A DNA stretch of 64,000 bases from Thunnus maccoyii (Eukaryota; Chordata; Actinopteri; Scombriformes; Scombridae): positions 13,137,001 to 13,201,000 of the forward strand of contig NC_056540.1 in assembly GCF_910596095.1 (NCBI RefSeq), in the 5' to 3' direction. The position numbers and the translations under genes are program-made. Positions 1 through 13,100 of this stretch are shown here, piece after piece; position 1 is the stretch's first letter; each line of letters begins with the position of its first letter. The notes under the pieces are model-generated. The model searched no databases and was not told where the DNA came from. It saw only the letters and a program-made list of their open reading frames with translations.

Positions 1-135
1 AAAATAATTGTGGTTTTATGGGGGTTATGTGCTAGACTGTTTCATGGCTTTATGCTAAACTAAGCTAACTGCTGCTGGCTGTAATTTCATATTGAACAGA
101 CAGATATCATAGTGGTATCCATCCTCTTATCTAAC
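1..135. repeat. Partial copy of the foldback repeat family
   Basis: It carries gggggttatgtgc, ctaagctaactgctgctggctgta and gtggtatc segments that recur in related copies at 24.7, 34.4, 50.8 and 52.8 kb. It is cut by the window edge. Confidence 0.55.
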
Positions 136-701
136 TCTTTGCAATAAATTGAAAAAGCGGAAAATAACTAACTATTTCTTTAAGCTATCAAACAATATGC
201 CACTCATTGATTTATCTGAAAGTCCAGTCACTCCTATTCCAGCTCCAGCCTCCAAAGGCTGCCCCACAACCTATGAAACTGGGCTTTGGGTTAGGGTTAG
301 GGGGCCCAAGGGTGCCTTGTTTTACCAACAGCTCCCGTGCTTCAGCAAAAGGCAGGCTGCATTGTTATGCAACAGTTTAGTAAGAATCAATAGGTTTTAG
401 CTCAGGCCCAGTGAATGCCAGTGGAAATGATGGGAAGAGAGTAGCAGCTAGGTTAATCCCAGAGGGAGTCCCCTTAGGGCCTGGCCCTCATAACTCCTCC
501 TTGTTGTCCTTTCAGCCTTAAATGTGTTGGCTCTATCGGAGCCGGAGAAGGAGCAGAAAGGAGGAGGCTGGATTCTATGGGTACAGCAGCAGAGCAGGCT
601 GGTTAATCCCTGCAGCCCCAACAGAAGGGCCAGCCAAAACTCCGGGGTCCCCTCCTCATTTTCCTACTTTGCTAACCTCTCAACTGCTAATCTTCTCTTA
701 A

Positions 702-928
702 CTTCCTCCTCTCCTCTCCTCCCCTCCCGTCCCCTCTGCTCTCCTCTCCTCCCTTCCCCTCCCCTCCCCTCTCTTCTCCTCCCCTCTCCTCTCCTCTCCT
801 CTCCTCTCCTCTCCTCTTCTCTCCTCTCCTCTCCTCTTCTCTCCTCTCCTCTCCTCCTCTCTCCTCCTCTCCTCTCCTCTCCTCTCCTCTCCTTTCCTCT
901 CCTCTCCTCTCTCCTCTCTTCTCCTCTA
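702..928. repeat. CTCCT/CTCCTCT polypyrimidine tract
   Basis: Nearly pure C/T on the + strand for about 227 bp, built of CTCCT units with CCCT variants. The open frame across it encodes only Leu/Ser/Pro runs and is not a gene. Confidence 0.95.
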
Positions 929-1047
929 CTCTGCGAGCATAGCTGCTCTCAGGCTCTGAGCCAACAGTCCCACTGTCTCTCTGTGGGTGACATCACTGGT
1001 TGGCACAGAGAAGCAGGGGGGAATAATTAGGTTTAGATTGTTGAAGT

Positions 1048-1050
<3 letters not shown>

Positions 1051-1100
<50 letters not shown>
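1051..1100. repeat. (TG)25 microsatellite
   Basis: Uninterrupted TG dinucleotides for 50 bp. Confidence 0.97.
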
Positions 1101-1101
<1 letters not shown>

Positions 1102-4100
1102 ATGGAAAGTGTGTGTGTGGTGATGTAGAAGGGAATTTGCAAGGCTTTACTCACCATGAAGCACGTAGATGTTACAATCAATACTCAAATGTGGTCAATA
1201 ATGCAGTGTAAATGAAAACTTTAACAGTAATGTTTTATGAAATGAAGTTAAAATAAATAATAATACAAATACAAATATATAATCATATTAAGCTTATTTC
1301 ACTTCATTTTTGATACATTTTGAGTTCCAACAACAAAATGCAATGGGGATCAAAACTTGGCCCTCCTTTCAAGCAATCTTGTGACAAAATTTAAAAAAAA
1401 AACCCCATCAAAGCCACAGAGACATGAAATAAGGGCTGTGTGGTTGGGTTTAGAGTTAACTGTGACGGTGGGAGAGAAAGAGTGGGGGACCCTGCTTTAA
1501 TAACTCACTATAGACTCCATACATGACCACCCCAGCAAAGCACAGCCGTTCACTGCTCTTCATGCTATATACACAGCCTACTTCGAGAGAAGCCTTTGTT
1601 GGTACGACGCGCTTTGTCAACCTCCATTTAGTGGCTTCTTTACAACAGACCCGGCCCTTTGAATATTAACTGTGTGATCACTCTTGCCACACAAGCAGCC
1701 GCTCTGGACCCCCTATCGACGCAGCCCAGCTCCCCTGCACTCTGCTTCAGGGCTTTGTGCCCAAACCACAGCTTAGTATACAGACTCTTGTGGTCTCTCA
1801 TCAGTCAGTTAGAGGGGAATTTAGTTTCCATTGCTTCACTAACATCATTTATGAAGCATTTGATTCATTTTACATATGAGGAGACTCTAGACCAGGGATA
1901 AAATATGAGAGCTCACAAAAAAGAGATGCAAGAAGAAAAGGAGAAAGGAGAAAAGGAGAAAGAAAGAAAAGGGTTGATTTGTCGCTGTGTGTCACTGTGT
2001 CATTGTAAGTGTCTTGTGAAGTGCAACTGTTGCTCTGACTAGCGTAATGACCGTAGCAGCTGGGGCAGGAAGGCGACTGAGGGTGGGAGGGTCTGAGCTG
2101 GTGTTTTTGCAGGCCAATAATCCCTTTTATTGAGTCTCAGGAAATCCTAATTGGAATCGGAAGTGGCTCTAGTGGCCAGATGTGCAAAGACAAACACAGA
2201 CGACCCAACCCCCAAGGACAACTGACCACCAGCACCACAGCCTCCCTTTCACCCTGCTGAGTTTAATTTAAACAAACACACACACACACACACACACAAG
2301 GACAACTGCCCACAAGCATGCTCACCATCGTTGGGGAATTCAACTTTTTCACAACACAAAAGACACACATGTGTACTCACACACATCCAATGCTAAAAAT
2401 GTTGTGACACTAGACAGCTTGGTAAACACAGCAAAGCGTCAGCTGTGCAGTTAGGACAGTCTATGAAAACAATGTGGGGAACAGGGCTCAGTTGTGCCTC
2501 TTGTCTGCTCTCTCAATCGATGAAGTCCAGAGAAGCAGCAGCCAATATTCTTGCAAAAGCACATAGTGGAGATTCTTTAACAATCAATGTACGGGAAGCT
2601 TAAAAAACTGAGAAATAACAGGGAAAAAACTAACCCCACACGTCCGTTCTGACTAAAATGAAAACTAAGAAAGTGAAAGCTTCCACAGATAGCTCTTTAT
2701 AGCGTGTTTTCTTTCTCTGCAAGTTTAAGTCATTGTCTACACTTTCATCTTTCTGTCTCCATAATGTTTGTATCATCGTCCAATGTCCTGTCTGTGAACC
2801 CCCTAAGCAGTGGCAGCAGTATGTGGAAGCCTCTTTGTGTGTATTTTACTATCATCTATAACATATGTATGTGTAGGAGTGGATATACTTCCAGTTCTCA
2901 TATATGGAGCAGTCATGTATGAGTTATTGTGAGTGCAGATGTGTGGTGTTTGAGAATTTGGGAAAAAAGAGGGCAAGACGCAGAGATAGACTGAGTGTGG
3001 CTGTGTTGTCTGTCTCTTGCTGTCTCTTCTTATCAGGCCGGCGGTCTGACCAAAGCCAGAGATCCTTGTCAGGCTGTTCTGACTAACTGCACGTGATCTG
3101 ACTGCAGCTGGGAAACCAAGAGAGATCTGAGGAACCTGGGTTTGATTAGGAATACCTCCCCAGACCTACTGTCCCAGTCTGGGATCAGATCCAGGTGTGT
3201 GTGTGTGTGTGCATGTTTGCTCACACACACACTATGTCTATGCATGAGTTTAAAAGCCCTGCAGAGCCGCAGTCACACTGACCTATTTACTCCACCATGG
3301 AAATGGCCAAGACCCAGGAGGCAGACCAGACTCACCAGAGGCAGAATAACACTAAGCCCTCATACGGTTACATCAATAGTTTCACATGGAATAGTTTTCA
3401 GCCATTTTTACACGCCATATAAATGGGGCATCTGGGATAAAAATCTATTGTATTGATTTCTTCACATCCGGATTCATTTCTACATTGTGAAAAGCCAATT
3501 GCAGCAGAGGCCACTGTATAGAATTTGATCACCGTAGCAAAAGTTCTGTGGAAAACAAATGCGATTTTGCTGGTATGCGTGTGTGTGTGTGTGTGTGTGT
3601 GAGCACCCATTATTATGTATGTGTAAGTTAGAGGAGGAGGGAACTAATAGCTGTCACCTTTAGGTAACCCTTCTGGGACTTCAAAGTGAGATTAAGAAGG
3701 AGAAATGGTGAAAGGCTAACACTTGGTGCATAGCTGCAACCACCCCATCACACTAAGGACTGTGTTTCTTAACGTTTGTTGCTTTGAGGTCCCGTGTGTT
3801 AATCCTTATTTCTCCAAGGGTGGTAGGTTTCCATAACACATCAGAGAAATGTCATACCGCAAGATCAGGACAAACATTTATTTCTCACCATAGGTCTACG
3901 CAACGCAGTTTAAGTTGAATGCATGGATTCCCTCTCACATTCAAACTGGCTCACACACAAATCTTACACATGAACACCCTCATGCACATTCATTCACTAG
4001 AGAATGGGCCAAGTGAAGCACAGGCTCTGAAGCTCACTGTTATGCAAAGGGGGACCGGCTGGGAGTGGGCATGTAAACACATCACAGACTGTTTTGTCTC

Positions 4101-5129
4101 TTGCAATTTAACCATCTTGGTGAAACAAGTGAGGGATGCCAAGTTAACTCCTTACTATTCATTAATCACTGTCGCAGTGCCCGTGTTACATGAATGCTGG
4201 CATAATATGTGGAATTGTGTAGGGTTGTTCAGGCCCTTTATGGACTATAAAGCAGACGTCTCTCAACAGTGGCATTTCCTTGTATTCTGAGAAGTGCACT
4301 GTACTCTGAGAATTGAGTGACTGAATAGAAAGTGAAGTTTCCTGAGAGAGGTTTATTCTGGCACTGGTACACTAAAACATGCCCTGCTGCACAGGAACAA
4401 CAATGGCCAGATCTTTAGGGTCGTAACCCTCTAATTACTGCAGCCCAAGAGGTGATGACGACTGCCTGTCAGCGTGGCCCGTGAAAAGGGCTACCTGAGC
4501 CGGACCAGGGAGCACCAGGTGACATGAGCCAGGAGCGCTCCAGCACCTTGAATGAAAGGTCGGTGTTATGGGTCTACATCCCAGCACCTGGACCATTTCA
4601 GCACCCTAGAGCGACTTCTAGCCTCTTGGCTTTCACCTATGCCCCGTTTTCCTCTGTTTTTCCAGGCTGATCATAGTTCAGGGAGGAGATGTGGACATCA
4701 TTTCCCATGTCTGATAGCCATCTGCTCCCTCTCTCAGGTTCTCAATAGCATACTCTTCATAGCCTGATCAAGGCCTTCTGCACCAATTACAGATCAGAGT
4801 CCTACCTACTATGATGATTAGTCTGAAATAGAGACTTATCAAGCTGTCAATACAGCTCCTGACAGCTGGCAAGCTTTCATGTGCAATCGTATCTGGACCA
4901 CACGAGGTATTAAGGCAATTAAAACAATCCTTACAGATTAAAGAACCGTTTATAAAGACGATGGTTATTGTTTTCAATTTTTTTTCATCCTTTGTAACTC
5001 AAACATTCCAGAAATTCAGCCCCATCATGACATGTAAAGTCTAGAAGTGGAGTAAAGTGGAGTTCAGATCGAGCGCACCCCCACCTGAAAAACCCCTAAA
5101 AATCCGCCCATGGGAAAACTGGGAGGATA

Positions 5130-5380
5130 CAATAAAGGCATATCAGCGTGCAAGAGCGCGCCTGCGCGTCCTGGATGAGCTGTGTGGAAGTTTCCCCGCA
5201 AGTTGAGAGACTGCAGCGAGTGGAGCGGCGTAAATCACCGGGACGAGGAAGACACAACAAACCAAAACAAAAAAAGTGGGATTGAAGCGTATATTTATCG
5301 AGGTTCCACGTAAAATTAAGCCTGGATTTCTTGTTGGGGTTTGTGGAGTTACTTCTCTGGAGAAGTGCCGTCCACAGCAA
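5130..5380 (+). other. fhdc1: Probable 5' untranslated exon 1 and promoter of the fhdc1-like gene
   Basis: A GC- and CpG-richer block ends at a consensus donor (gcaa|gtaagt) at 5380/5381. The next matching acceptor, ttcctag at 6531-6537, opens the first coding exon. The left edge is approximate because no TATA box or start site can be fixed from sequence alone. A second CpG-rich patch at about 5730-5870 and GC-rich sequence near 5970-6000 lie in the following intron and could host alternative starts. Confidence 0.55.
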
Positions 5381-6537
5381 GTAAGTAAAATAACTTTATT
5401 ATTGTCTGGAATCAGATACATAGGAACAACGTCAACGGCGGTCTGTCATTTCACTGAGGCATCGTTTTTAATGTTAAATGAACTTAAAAGATACAGAAAT
5501 ATACTGCCTGGTTGTTGTAAACCTATACCAAATATTAACATGAAAAAATGCTGAAAAGTTTGTTAAATCTAAATCAAAACCAACTAAAGGAGGCAAACGT
5601 TGCATGTTTAGGCTACTGTAATAACTTATAATAACAATTGCTCTTTGTGTAATCTTCCAGCGAACTCTTGAGCAACTGGTTTGTCAAATGATTTTTTGCT
5701 TGTCAAGATACAGATCTCGTTAAATGATGAGATCACCGGCGGCGGTTTGTGCAGCGCGCTCGTGCGGCGCTCTGTGGAAGAGTTTGGCAACCGAGCGCAC
5801 CCCCTTAAAGTTTCCCAAAAGTTATGATTCACTTAGAGAGCGCAATGGAGGGCGACGAGGAGGATTTGTTCTCAACCAAATACAAACTCATGCATGATTC
5901 AAGACTTTGAACCACAACACCTGAGACCTCTGATTCATTCCTAATTGCTTTGCTAATCCTGCTTGAAACTTGCTGGTGCAAGTGCGCGCAACGAGTTTTC
6001 AGACGTCAACCTCCCATAACGAGAGAAGAATATTTAAAGTCATAATTTCTGAAGCTGCTGAAGCCCTCTACTTTTTTTAGGCTTGTGGTTAGCTGTGCAT
6101 CTTCCCACCTCGCCTTTGGTGTCTCCGTGTTTTCTAATTAAAAGGGAGAAGGTGCGTGATGGAGGCATGTGTGCACGCGGCCAGGTGAAACTGAACAGGA
6201 TGGGACAAGCTGCTTCAAACAGCCTGCTGTGGGGGAGAGAGCTCATTTTGTTCAGTTAGTACCTTCCTACAAAAAAACGCCTTGAACTTCCATTGAAAGT
6301 TGAGCCAGGGGTTACATTCTTAGCTCCGACTACTTGTCAATGCGCTGGAGTCATGCTAATGAAAGGAGAAGTCAGGCCAGGTGTTAGACAAACTTACAAT
6401 ATTCAGGTGAGGTCATTGGCCTCAGCTACAAAGAGTGGCGTTCTGTTGCAATACTCTTGGATAAGCCTGATTTCCTGTCTCTTTCTGTGCTCAATAATGT
6501 CTGAGATAAGATTTTTTGTTGTTGTCTTGTTTCCTAG

Positions 6538-7136
6538 GCTGGAGTTGTTGATGGACCTTTGAACTAGAGCTCACTGGAGGCTGGGAAAGACGTCACTGAC
6601 TGAGCAGACACCGATCACCCGCCAAACACCCCTCCCCTTTAACAAACCCGGCGGCCTCTATGCTCATCAACCTGACTGTAGCCATCAAGGAGTCTCGTGC
6701 CTTTCATGGAACACTGCCTGCCCTCCCCGCCGCTGCCCCTGACGCTGTGGAAGTGACAGCCATGGATTCACGTCCGGTGCTGGTCGCCCCACCGCCGCCT
6801 CCCCTAGCACCTCCACCACCTCCACCTCCTCCTCCTCCCCCTCCTCCTCCTCTCCCACCTCCACCTGCATCATCCTCACCTTTTAGCCGAGCGGACAGTG
6901 CCCGTCGGAGCCGGCTGAGGAAGCTTAACTGGGAGCGTATCCCCAAAGAGAAGGTGGAGGGGAGGAAAAGCGTGTGGACCGGGGCGGCCCCGGGTGAGGA
7001 CGAGTTCCCAATAGACCTCCATTCTCTGGATGAGCTGTTTGGTCAGAAGGACAGTAAGCCTCAGGACAGAACCAGCACCCTGAGACGCCGGTCTGCTCTG
7101 ATGCACTGCAGATCCTCTCAGGACAAGTCAGAGGAG
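6538..7136 (+). CDS. fhdc1: fhdc1 exon 2: 5' UTR tail, FH1 and start of FH2
   Basis: The acceptor ends at 6537. Bases 6538-6659 are leader and contain a 3-codon minimal uORF (ATG at 6551). Coding residues 1-159 cover the N-terminus, the polyproline stretch and the FH2 lasso/linker. The first ATG (6660) has a weak context, with T at -3 and C at +4. Met35 (6762) has a strong gccATGg context and sits just before the polyproline, so it may be the true or a second start. The donor is gtcaga, phase 0. Confidence 0.9.
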
Positions 7137-10100
7137 GTCAGATCATTGGGATACCAGTGATGTTTTTCTCATTAAAGGAAATATACAAAGATAGTGAGAC
7201 TTCTTCCTCTTTTCTTGACCTTATATGTGTCCTTTGCCTCTTTACAGATCTCCCTACTGGACTCCAAACGCAGTATGAACATTGGAATATTTCTTCGCCA
7301 GTTCAAGATGTAAGCTCATTCATTTCTAACTAGAGCTGAAATGATAAGCCGATTTAAAGAATTGGTTGATCAACAGAAAATTAATCTGCAACTATTTTGG
7401 TAACTGATTAATTGTTACAGTCATTTTTTAAATGCTCCAAATTCACTGGTTCAAGCCTCTCAAATGTGACTTGCTGTTTTATATCATTTAGGGCTGCAAC
7501 TCACAATTACACTCATTATTAGTGATTAATCTGCTGATTATTTTCTCTATTAATCATTTGGTCTATTAAAAAATAGTGAGAGGAAAATGTCATTCGCATA
7601 TTCTTAAAGCCCACGGTGAGGCCTTCAATTTGCTTGTTTTGTCTGATCAACAGTCCAGGAACAAAAGATACTCAATTAACTGATATATGTCGAAGAAACA
7701 CAGAAAATCCTCATATTTAAGAAGTTGGAATCAGAGAAGGTTTGGCATTTTTGTTTCTAAAATGTTTAATAGATTATCAAAATAGTTGCTGTGATTTTCT
7801 GTTGATCAATTAATCGACTAATCTTTGCATCATTGTAAATTCAGAATCTACAGATTTTGGACTGTTGGTCAGACAAAACAATGTTAGACGACATCACATT
7901 GGGCCCTGAGAAATTGTGATGGACCTCTGTCACATTTTTTCATTTCATAAACAATTAGTCAATTAATCAATTATTAAAATCATTAGTAGTAGTGCAGCAC
8001 TATTACTAACAGTGACCAGTTTCTGTTTTGTTTTTTTTGCATTTCCTGGAGGTCGCTATCAGTCAAAATTGAAAGTAGCTGAAAGAGCAGGAAACAGAAG
8101 TGTGTTCAACTGTGCCCAGGGGAACAGTACTTCACTTGAGTGGAAGTGGAGAGTGTAGCCGTATATCAAGGAAGGATGGATGTGCAGTTTTTGTCAGAAG
8201 TGTGAGGACTCATCGGGAGAGAGGATGACTGGTGTCGGGGAGGGGACATGAGTATATTGCAGGGGACAGGTGCAGGGGAGGGTGCACCCTTAGCAGCTGG
8301 ACTAAGCGTCTTAAAAGAGGGTGGTGAGTAAGTGGCCGGGTATAGCCCTAGGAGTCAAGAGTTGACACCTGCTGATGCCCTTAAAGAGTGTCTAATAGTA
8401 AAGCTACCCCCTACAGAGAGAGACCCCACTGGTGGCCTGTCATATTCATCCATCCCTTAAAGCCTCTTTAGCATGTTTGCCTAACTCAAACAAAGCTGCA
8501 GTTCTCATAATGAATAGGTCTGTTTTATAGTTGTTAAAGCACACTTACATGGAGTATGACGTCTGAATCACTCAGATTAACTTTTTGATGTTGGAAATAA
8601 TGACATATTAAACTGTTGCTGGTAGAAATAAAGGCTAAAGGAAGTGCTGAGTTGCTGTATTGTCATGCCTCCACGTGTGCATGAAATGTTCATGGAGACT
8701 CAATTGTGCGGGTCTCAACTGAAGAGCGGCTTTCTTCTAAACTAGATTTGTCAAGACTTGCAGGGAAAGCCATTATGTGAAAAGAACCTCTTCTGTACAA
8801 ACATTGGAAGCTTATTTGCCCTCTAAACCCTCCTCTACTAGACTGTTTTAAACAGAGATAGATCTACTTTTGAAATGTGGGTGTAGTTTAAACAAAATCC
8901 AGTTTTGTATTGCCAGATATCAGTGCCTGAGTAGGCACTTCAATATCATCTCATTATGTGTTATTTATAGGCTATGTCATTCAGTATTTAGTTTTCAATA
9001 GACTGAATTGGAACAAATAACAAAAAGCGTTTTTAAAGTGAGGTCCTGAAAATGATTTATCCTTAATCCAACTTAGATTCTTAATAGGTGGACCCAGAAT
9101 CGTGATTGTGATTGTCCATAAATGAGGTGAATATGTTGGAGAACAAAGATCTCATAATGGAATATGACTGTGTGTGATGGGCTGATAATGGAAAGCTGCT
9201 GGAGTGAAGGACAGATGTGTCAATGGGAGGAAGTAAATCAGAGGTCAAACAGTCAGCCGGATCAGTTTCTTGTCTTTCACCTTGACATCCCAAGGCCCTT
9301 CAGACGTTTGCCTTTTATTTGTCCAGTGGATATGCAACTTTGCGTCGCCAGCGCGGCGTCAACCAACCCTCTTTCCCCGACACTTTGGCTGATAAGAACA
9401 GGATAAGCCTCAATATTGTGTGATCATGGCAAAACAAAGAGCTGATACCGTTCATAACATGGGTTTTCCTGGGGGTTGGGTGTCTGGGGGTTCTTGCCTT
9501 TTCTCAGGCTGAAAACTGTAGGGCACCACTGCCGGTCTACCCAAGATAGCTCCATCGCGTGTTAAAAATGATGTCATGCTTACAGTGTGTCTGTTGTCGT
9601 TTTTCCACAGGCCTGCGAAGGAGATAGTTGAGGATATCAGGCATGGTGCTGGGGGCCGTTACGGAGTGGAGAAGCTCACAGAGCTCTGCAAATTGCTGCC
9701 TGACAATGAGGAGGTAAAGTGCCTTTTCTGTCACACAAATACAACAGTGACAACCCCTTTCTCCTCCCCTCCCCCACTCTCTCCTCTTACTCATCATCTG
9801 GCCCTGGTTAGGATGATCAAAAGTTTGCCATTACACCATGTCGTATAATGTGGTCTGTTTCCGGAGGAGTGCGGTGAAAGATATTGGAATTGACTGTTAA
9901 CGGCATGTTGGTTTTAGTATTCCATATTGCTTTCCAGATTTGACTCAGCATCTGTTCTCTCTCAGGAATCTCGCCTGAGGAGGTTCAGTGGGGAGCGTAG
10001 CTGGCTTGGAGAGCCTGATCTTTTCATTCTGCTGCTGGTGGAAGTCCCCAGGTACACCTCACTGTAGCACTAGATAGGATATAATTACCAAGCATGTTCC

Positions 10101-13100
10101 CAGTACAGATTCTTTGTTTTTCCAGCTTGATTTTTAGCTTTAAAACTGCTGTTTTTATCTGTTTATTTTAATGAGACACTTACTGCTCATGTGCTTCTCT
10201 TTGTACTGACTTGCTTATTTAAGTGATGATTGATCAGGAGTGCCTTTTCATCTCCATCATCACTCACCCCTGCCTGTTCATTCATCCATCCGTCTTTCTC
10301 TTTCCTCTTCCATTAGTTTTCGGCTACGTTTGGATGCCATGATCCTGCAACAAGAGTTTGACCCAGCTGTGACCTCTCTGTGTGTGGCAGCCAGATGTCT
10401 GAGGGAGGCGGCCAGAGGTAAAGTAACAGCAGGGAGTTGTGTACTCCACCAATATAATGATCTAGGTCTGTTTAAATGCTCCTATCTAGAATTAATCTGC
10501 TGTTCAGAGCAACTTCCTGATTTAGGAGAAACCTGCTTTCAGAAGCATTTTTTTTGTATGAAAGTTTAGTTTACCACTCAGCCCGAGTGCCAGTTCTTCA
10601 GAACAGTTGCTGACTCATTTGAAGGCCTCGCTGTCAGCTGTATACACTACTCATCATGTTTCAACCTTGAGGCAAAATATTGAATCTTTGTCTTTGACTC
10701 TTCTAGAACTGCTGAGCTGTCCTGAATTACACTCCATCCTTCGTTTGGTGCTGAAAGCAGGGAACTACATGAATGCTGTGAGTGCTTCTTTATTTTATTT
10801 TTTTCTTTTCTTTTCTTTAGCCCGACAAAGCAGAATTGGCCCTTTTATCTGTGCACAATACACCAGGGGTCTGGGTGTGTGTTCAGGGGCGTCACTCTGA
10901 CTGTGCACCTGGGTTTTGTATCATTGTTTGTTTAAAGTTGTCACGTTGTTGGAGTATGTTTGTGTTGTTCTGACCTTGTACATGGCTTCTCAGGGTGGAT
11001 ATTCAGGGAATGCCGCTGGTTTCCGAATTTCATCACTGCTCAAACTGGCTGACACCAAAGCCAACAAGCCGGGCATGAATCTGCTGCATTTTGTAGCCAT
11101 GGTAAGATCTGAAATTTAAATATACAGTAGAAAAAGAAGGAAGTAAATATTATCAACAAAACAGGGATTAAATTTAAGAGTTGTTAGTCAAACGTGAAAT
11201 GAAACACCCTCTTTTTTTAGAGAAGTCAAATGCATCTTCTTGACAGATATTCAATTTATTTATTATTGATGGACATGAACTGGCTCGAAACATTCTTGGG
11301 TAAATTAGTTTTAGCACCATTTCTGCAAAAAACAATTGTGTCTGACTGCACAGTGTTTACAGAACAGACCCTCAAGCCAGACTGCTCCACATAGCATATC
11401 ATTTTTGTCAACATTAGCGAATGACGTGTTGCATCTTTTGGAACAATAGCTGGATAATCATTTGTGTTTGTCGCCACAGGAAGCTGTAAAAAAGGACCAG
11501 AGTTTACTGTCATTTCCCAGCCAACTAGGCCATGTTGGCTCCGCCTCCAGGTCAGTCTCTTCCCAAAACCTGGATTCCATCATGTCAGATAGTGATCAAG
11601 GCTCAGGGAATACACAAACCCCCTTAATAACACCAACACACCCCAACAGACTCCTAAAACAAGTGTAAATTTAATCAAGACATTCTTGTGTCAGAAAAAG
11701 GCACCCAGCTGCTATCAGTAGCTTGTAGTAGTTGTATTACTTTTCATCATGCTGATGTTACCGAGCAATTTCTCTACAGTTCTAAACACAATTGCGTATT
11801 ATATAACTTCTTGTTTTCAGGTTGTGTGAGGAGTCTGTACTGGAGGACTTATCCAAGTTAAAAAGCAGAGTGGTGGCGCTTAAGGCAAACATCCAGACTG
11901 ATGCTGAGATTCAGCAGCATACACAACCTTTCCTGGAGGTATAACATACATTGTTTTGATGTACTCATTCTTCAACTAAAAGTTCAACACACCAGCCAAA
12001 ATGTAACATGTTTTTTATGAAAGATAATAAATTGGTAGGGTAAAGGATATGAAGACATTAGTGGAAAAGGTGACTGTAAAATATGTCTTTTCCATCTGTG
12101 TGCAGGTGGCTGAGGAGCGGCTGAAGGAGGCAGAGGATGAGGTGGAGGGCATGAGGATGTCAAGTCAGGCTTTGGTGGAGTTCTTCTGTGAGGACGACAG
12201 CACTTTCAAACTAGAGGAGGCTTGCAGGGTCTTCCATTCATTTTGCCACCGCTTCCAAAGAGCTGTCCAGGTTAGATCCAGAAATTGAAATGGAAAAGTC
12301 TTACAGAATTAGACACACAAGTTGAAGTCATTACTAAGCGTCACTGACAAATGATTCTCTCCTTTGTCTACAGGAGAATGCAGAGCGGGAGCTGAAGGAG
12401 CAGAAACGGCTGGAGCGTCAGCGTGAGATGGGGGGAAAGCGCCGCTCTTTGGCTATTTGTACGGGGTTGGACTTGAGCCTCAACCTTGCCAGAGAGCCTC
12501 ACATTCAGGAGAACCAAGATGAGCTGGAGAAACTCCTGGAGAAGAACTTGAGCTACACTTGGAGTCGTCGTAGCCTGAGGAGCTCTGATTCCCGCAGACA
12601 CTCCCAAACCCTCCAAAGCGATGCCCATCTCCATATCACATCGATACCTAAGAGCTTCCCTGAGCTGGGCAGCAGCCCGACGTCAGCCAGTTATCACTCT
12701 AATAGCTCCTCTGACCATGAGACCACTGCTGTGCTTTGTAGTTCTCCGGAGATGGATGGCACGTGTTCCCCCGTTGATCAAGGAAATGTTCTGGGTAGAG
12801 GGAGCAGGGCTCAGCCCCACCAAACAACCAACCAGAGTATGGAACCTTCATTTAATCATTCTCAACATGGACGTAGCTTCACAGTCAAGCAACAAGGGCC
12901 AGAGAGCGTTTCATATGTCCTACAAGGCCAACTGAAGGCAACAGAAACATGTGGACTTAAAAAACAAGCTGAGATGTCACGTGAACACATGGCTTCAATG
13001 AACATTGAATCTTCACCCAGTCCCTGTACAAACTCTGGTGCTATAAACACTGATACAACTGCCCTGTGTGGTAAAAGCCAGCCTTCTACTCAAAGACATA

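Larger units (their letters stand above)
136..5100. other. Upstream non-coding region, no gene seen
   Basis: Open frames here lie in simple repeats or lack any splice and family support. Besides the tracts listed separately there are TG/CA runs at 2275-2298, 3195-3211 and 3579-3601, and a purine-rich patch at 1915-1970. Confidence 0.55.

Noticed and set aside
289..305. GGGTTAGGGTTAGGG, telomere-like
   Set aside because: Only two TTAGGG units, which is expected by chance and not an interstitial telomere block.
524..1030. 168-codon open frame across the CTCCT tract
   Set aside because: Its sequence is Leu/Ser/Pro runs from a simple repeat; there are no splice signals and no family match.
6685..6946. 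Glycine- and glutamate-rich frames on the minus strand
   Set aside because: They are antisense shadows of the formin polyproline segment.
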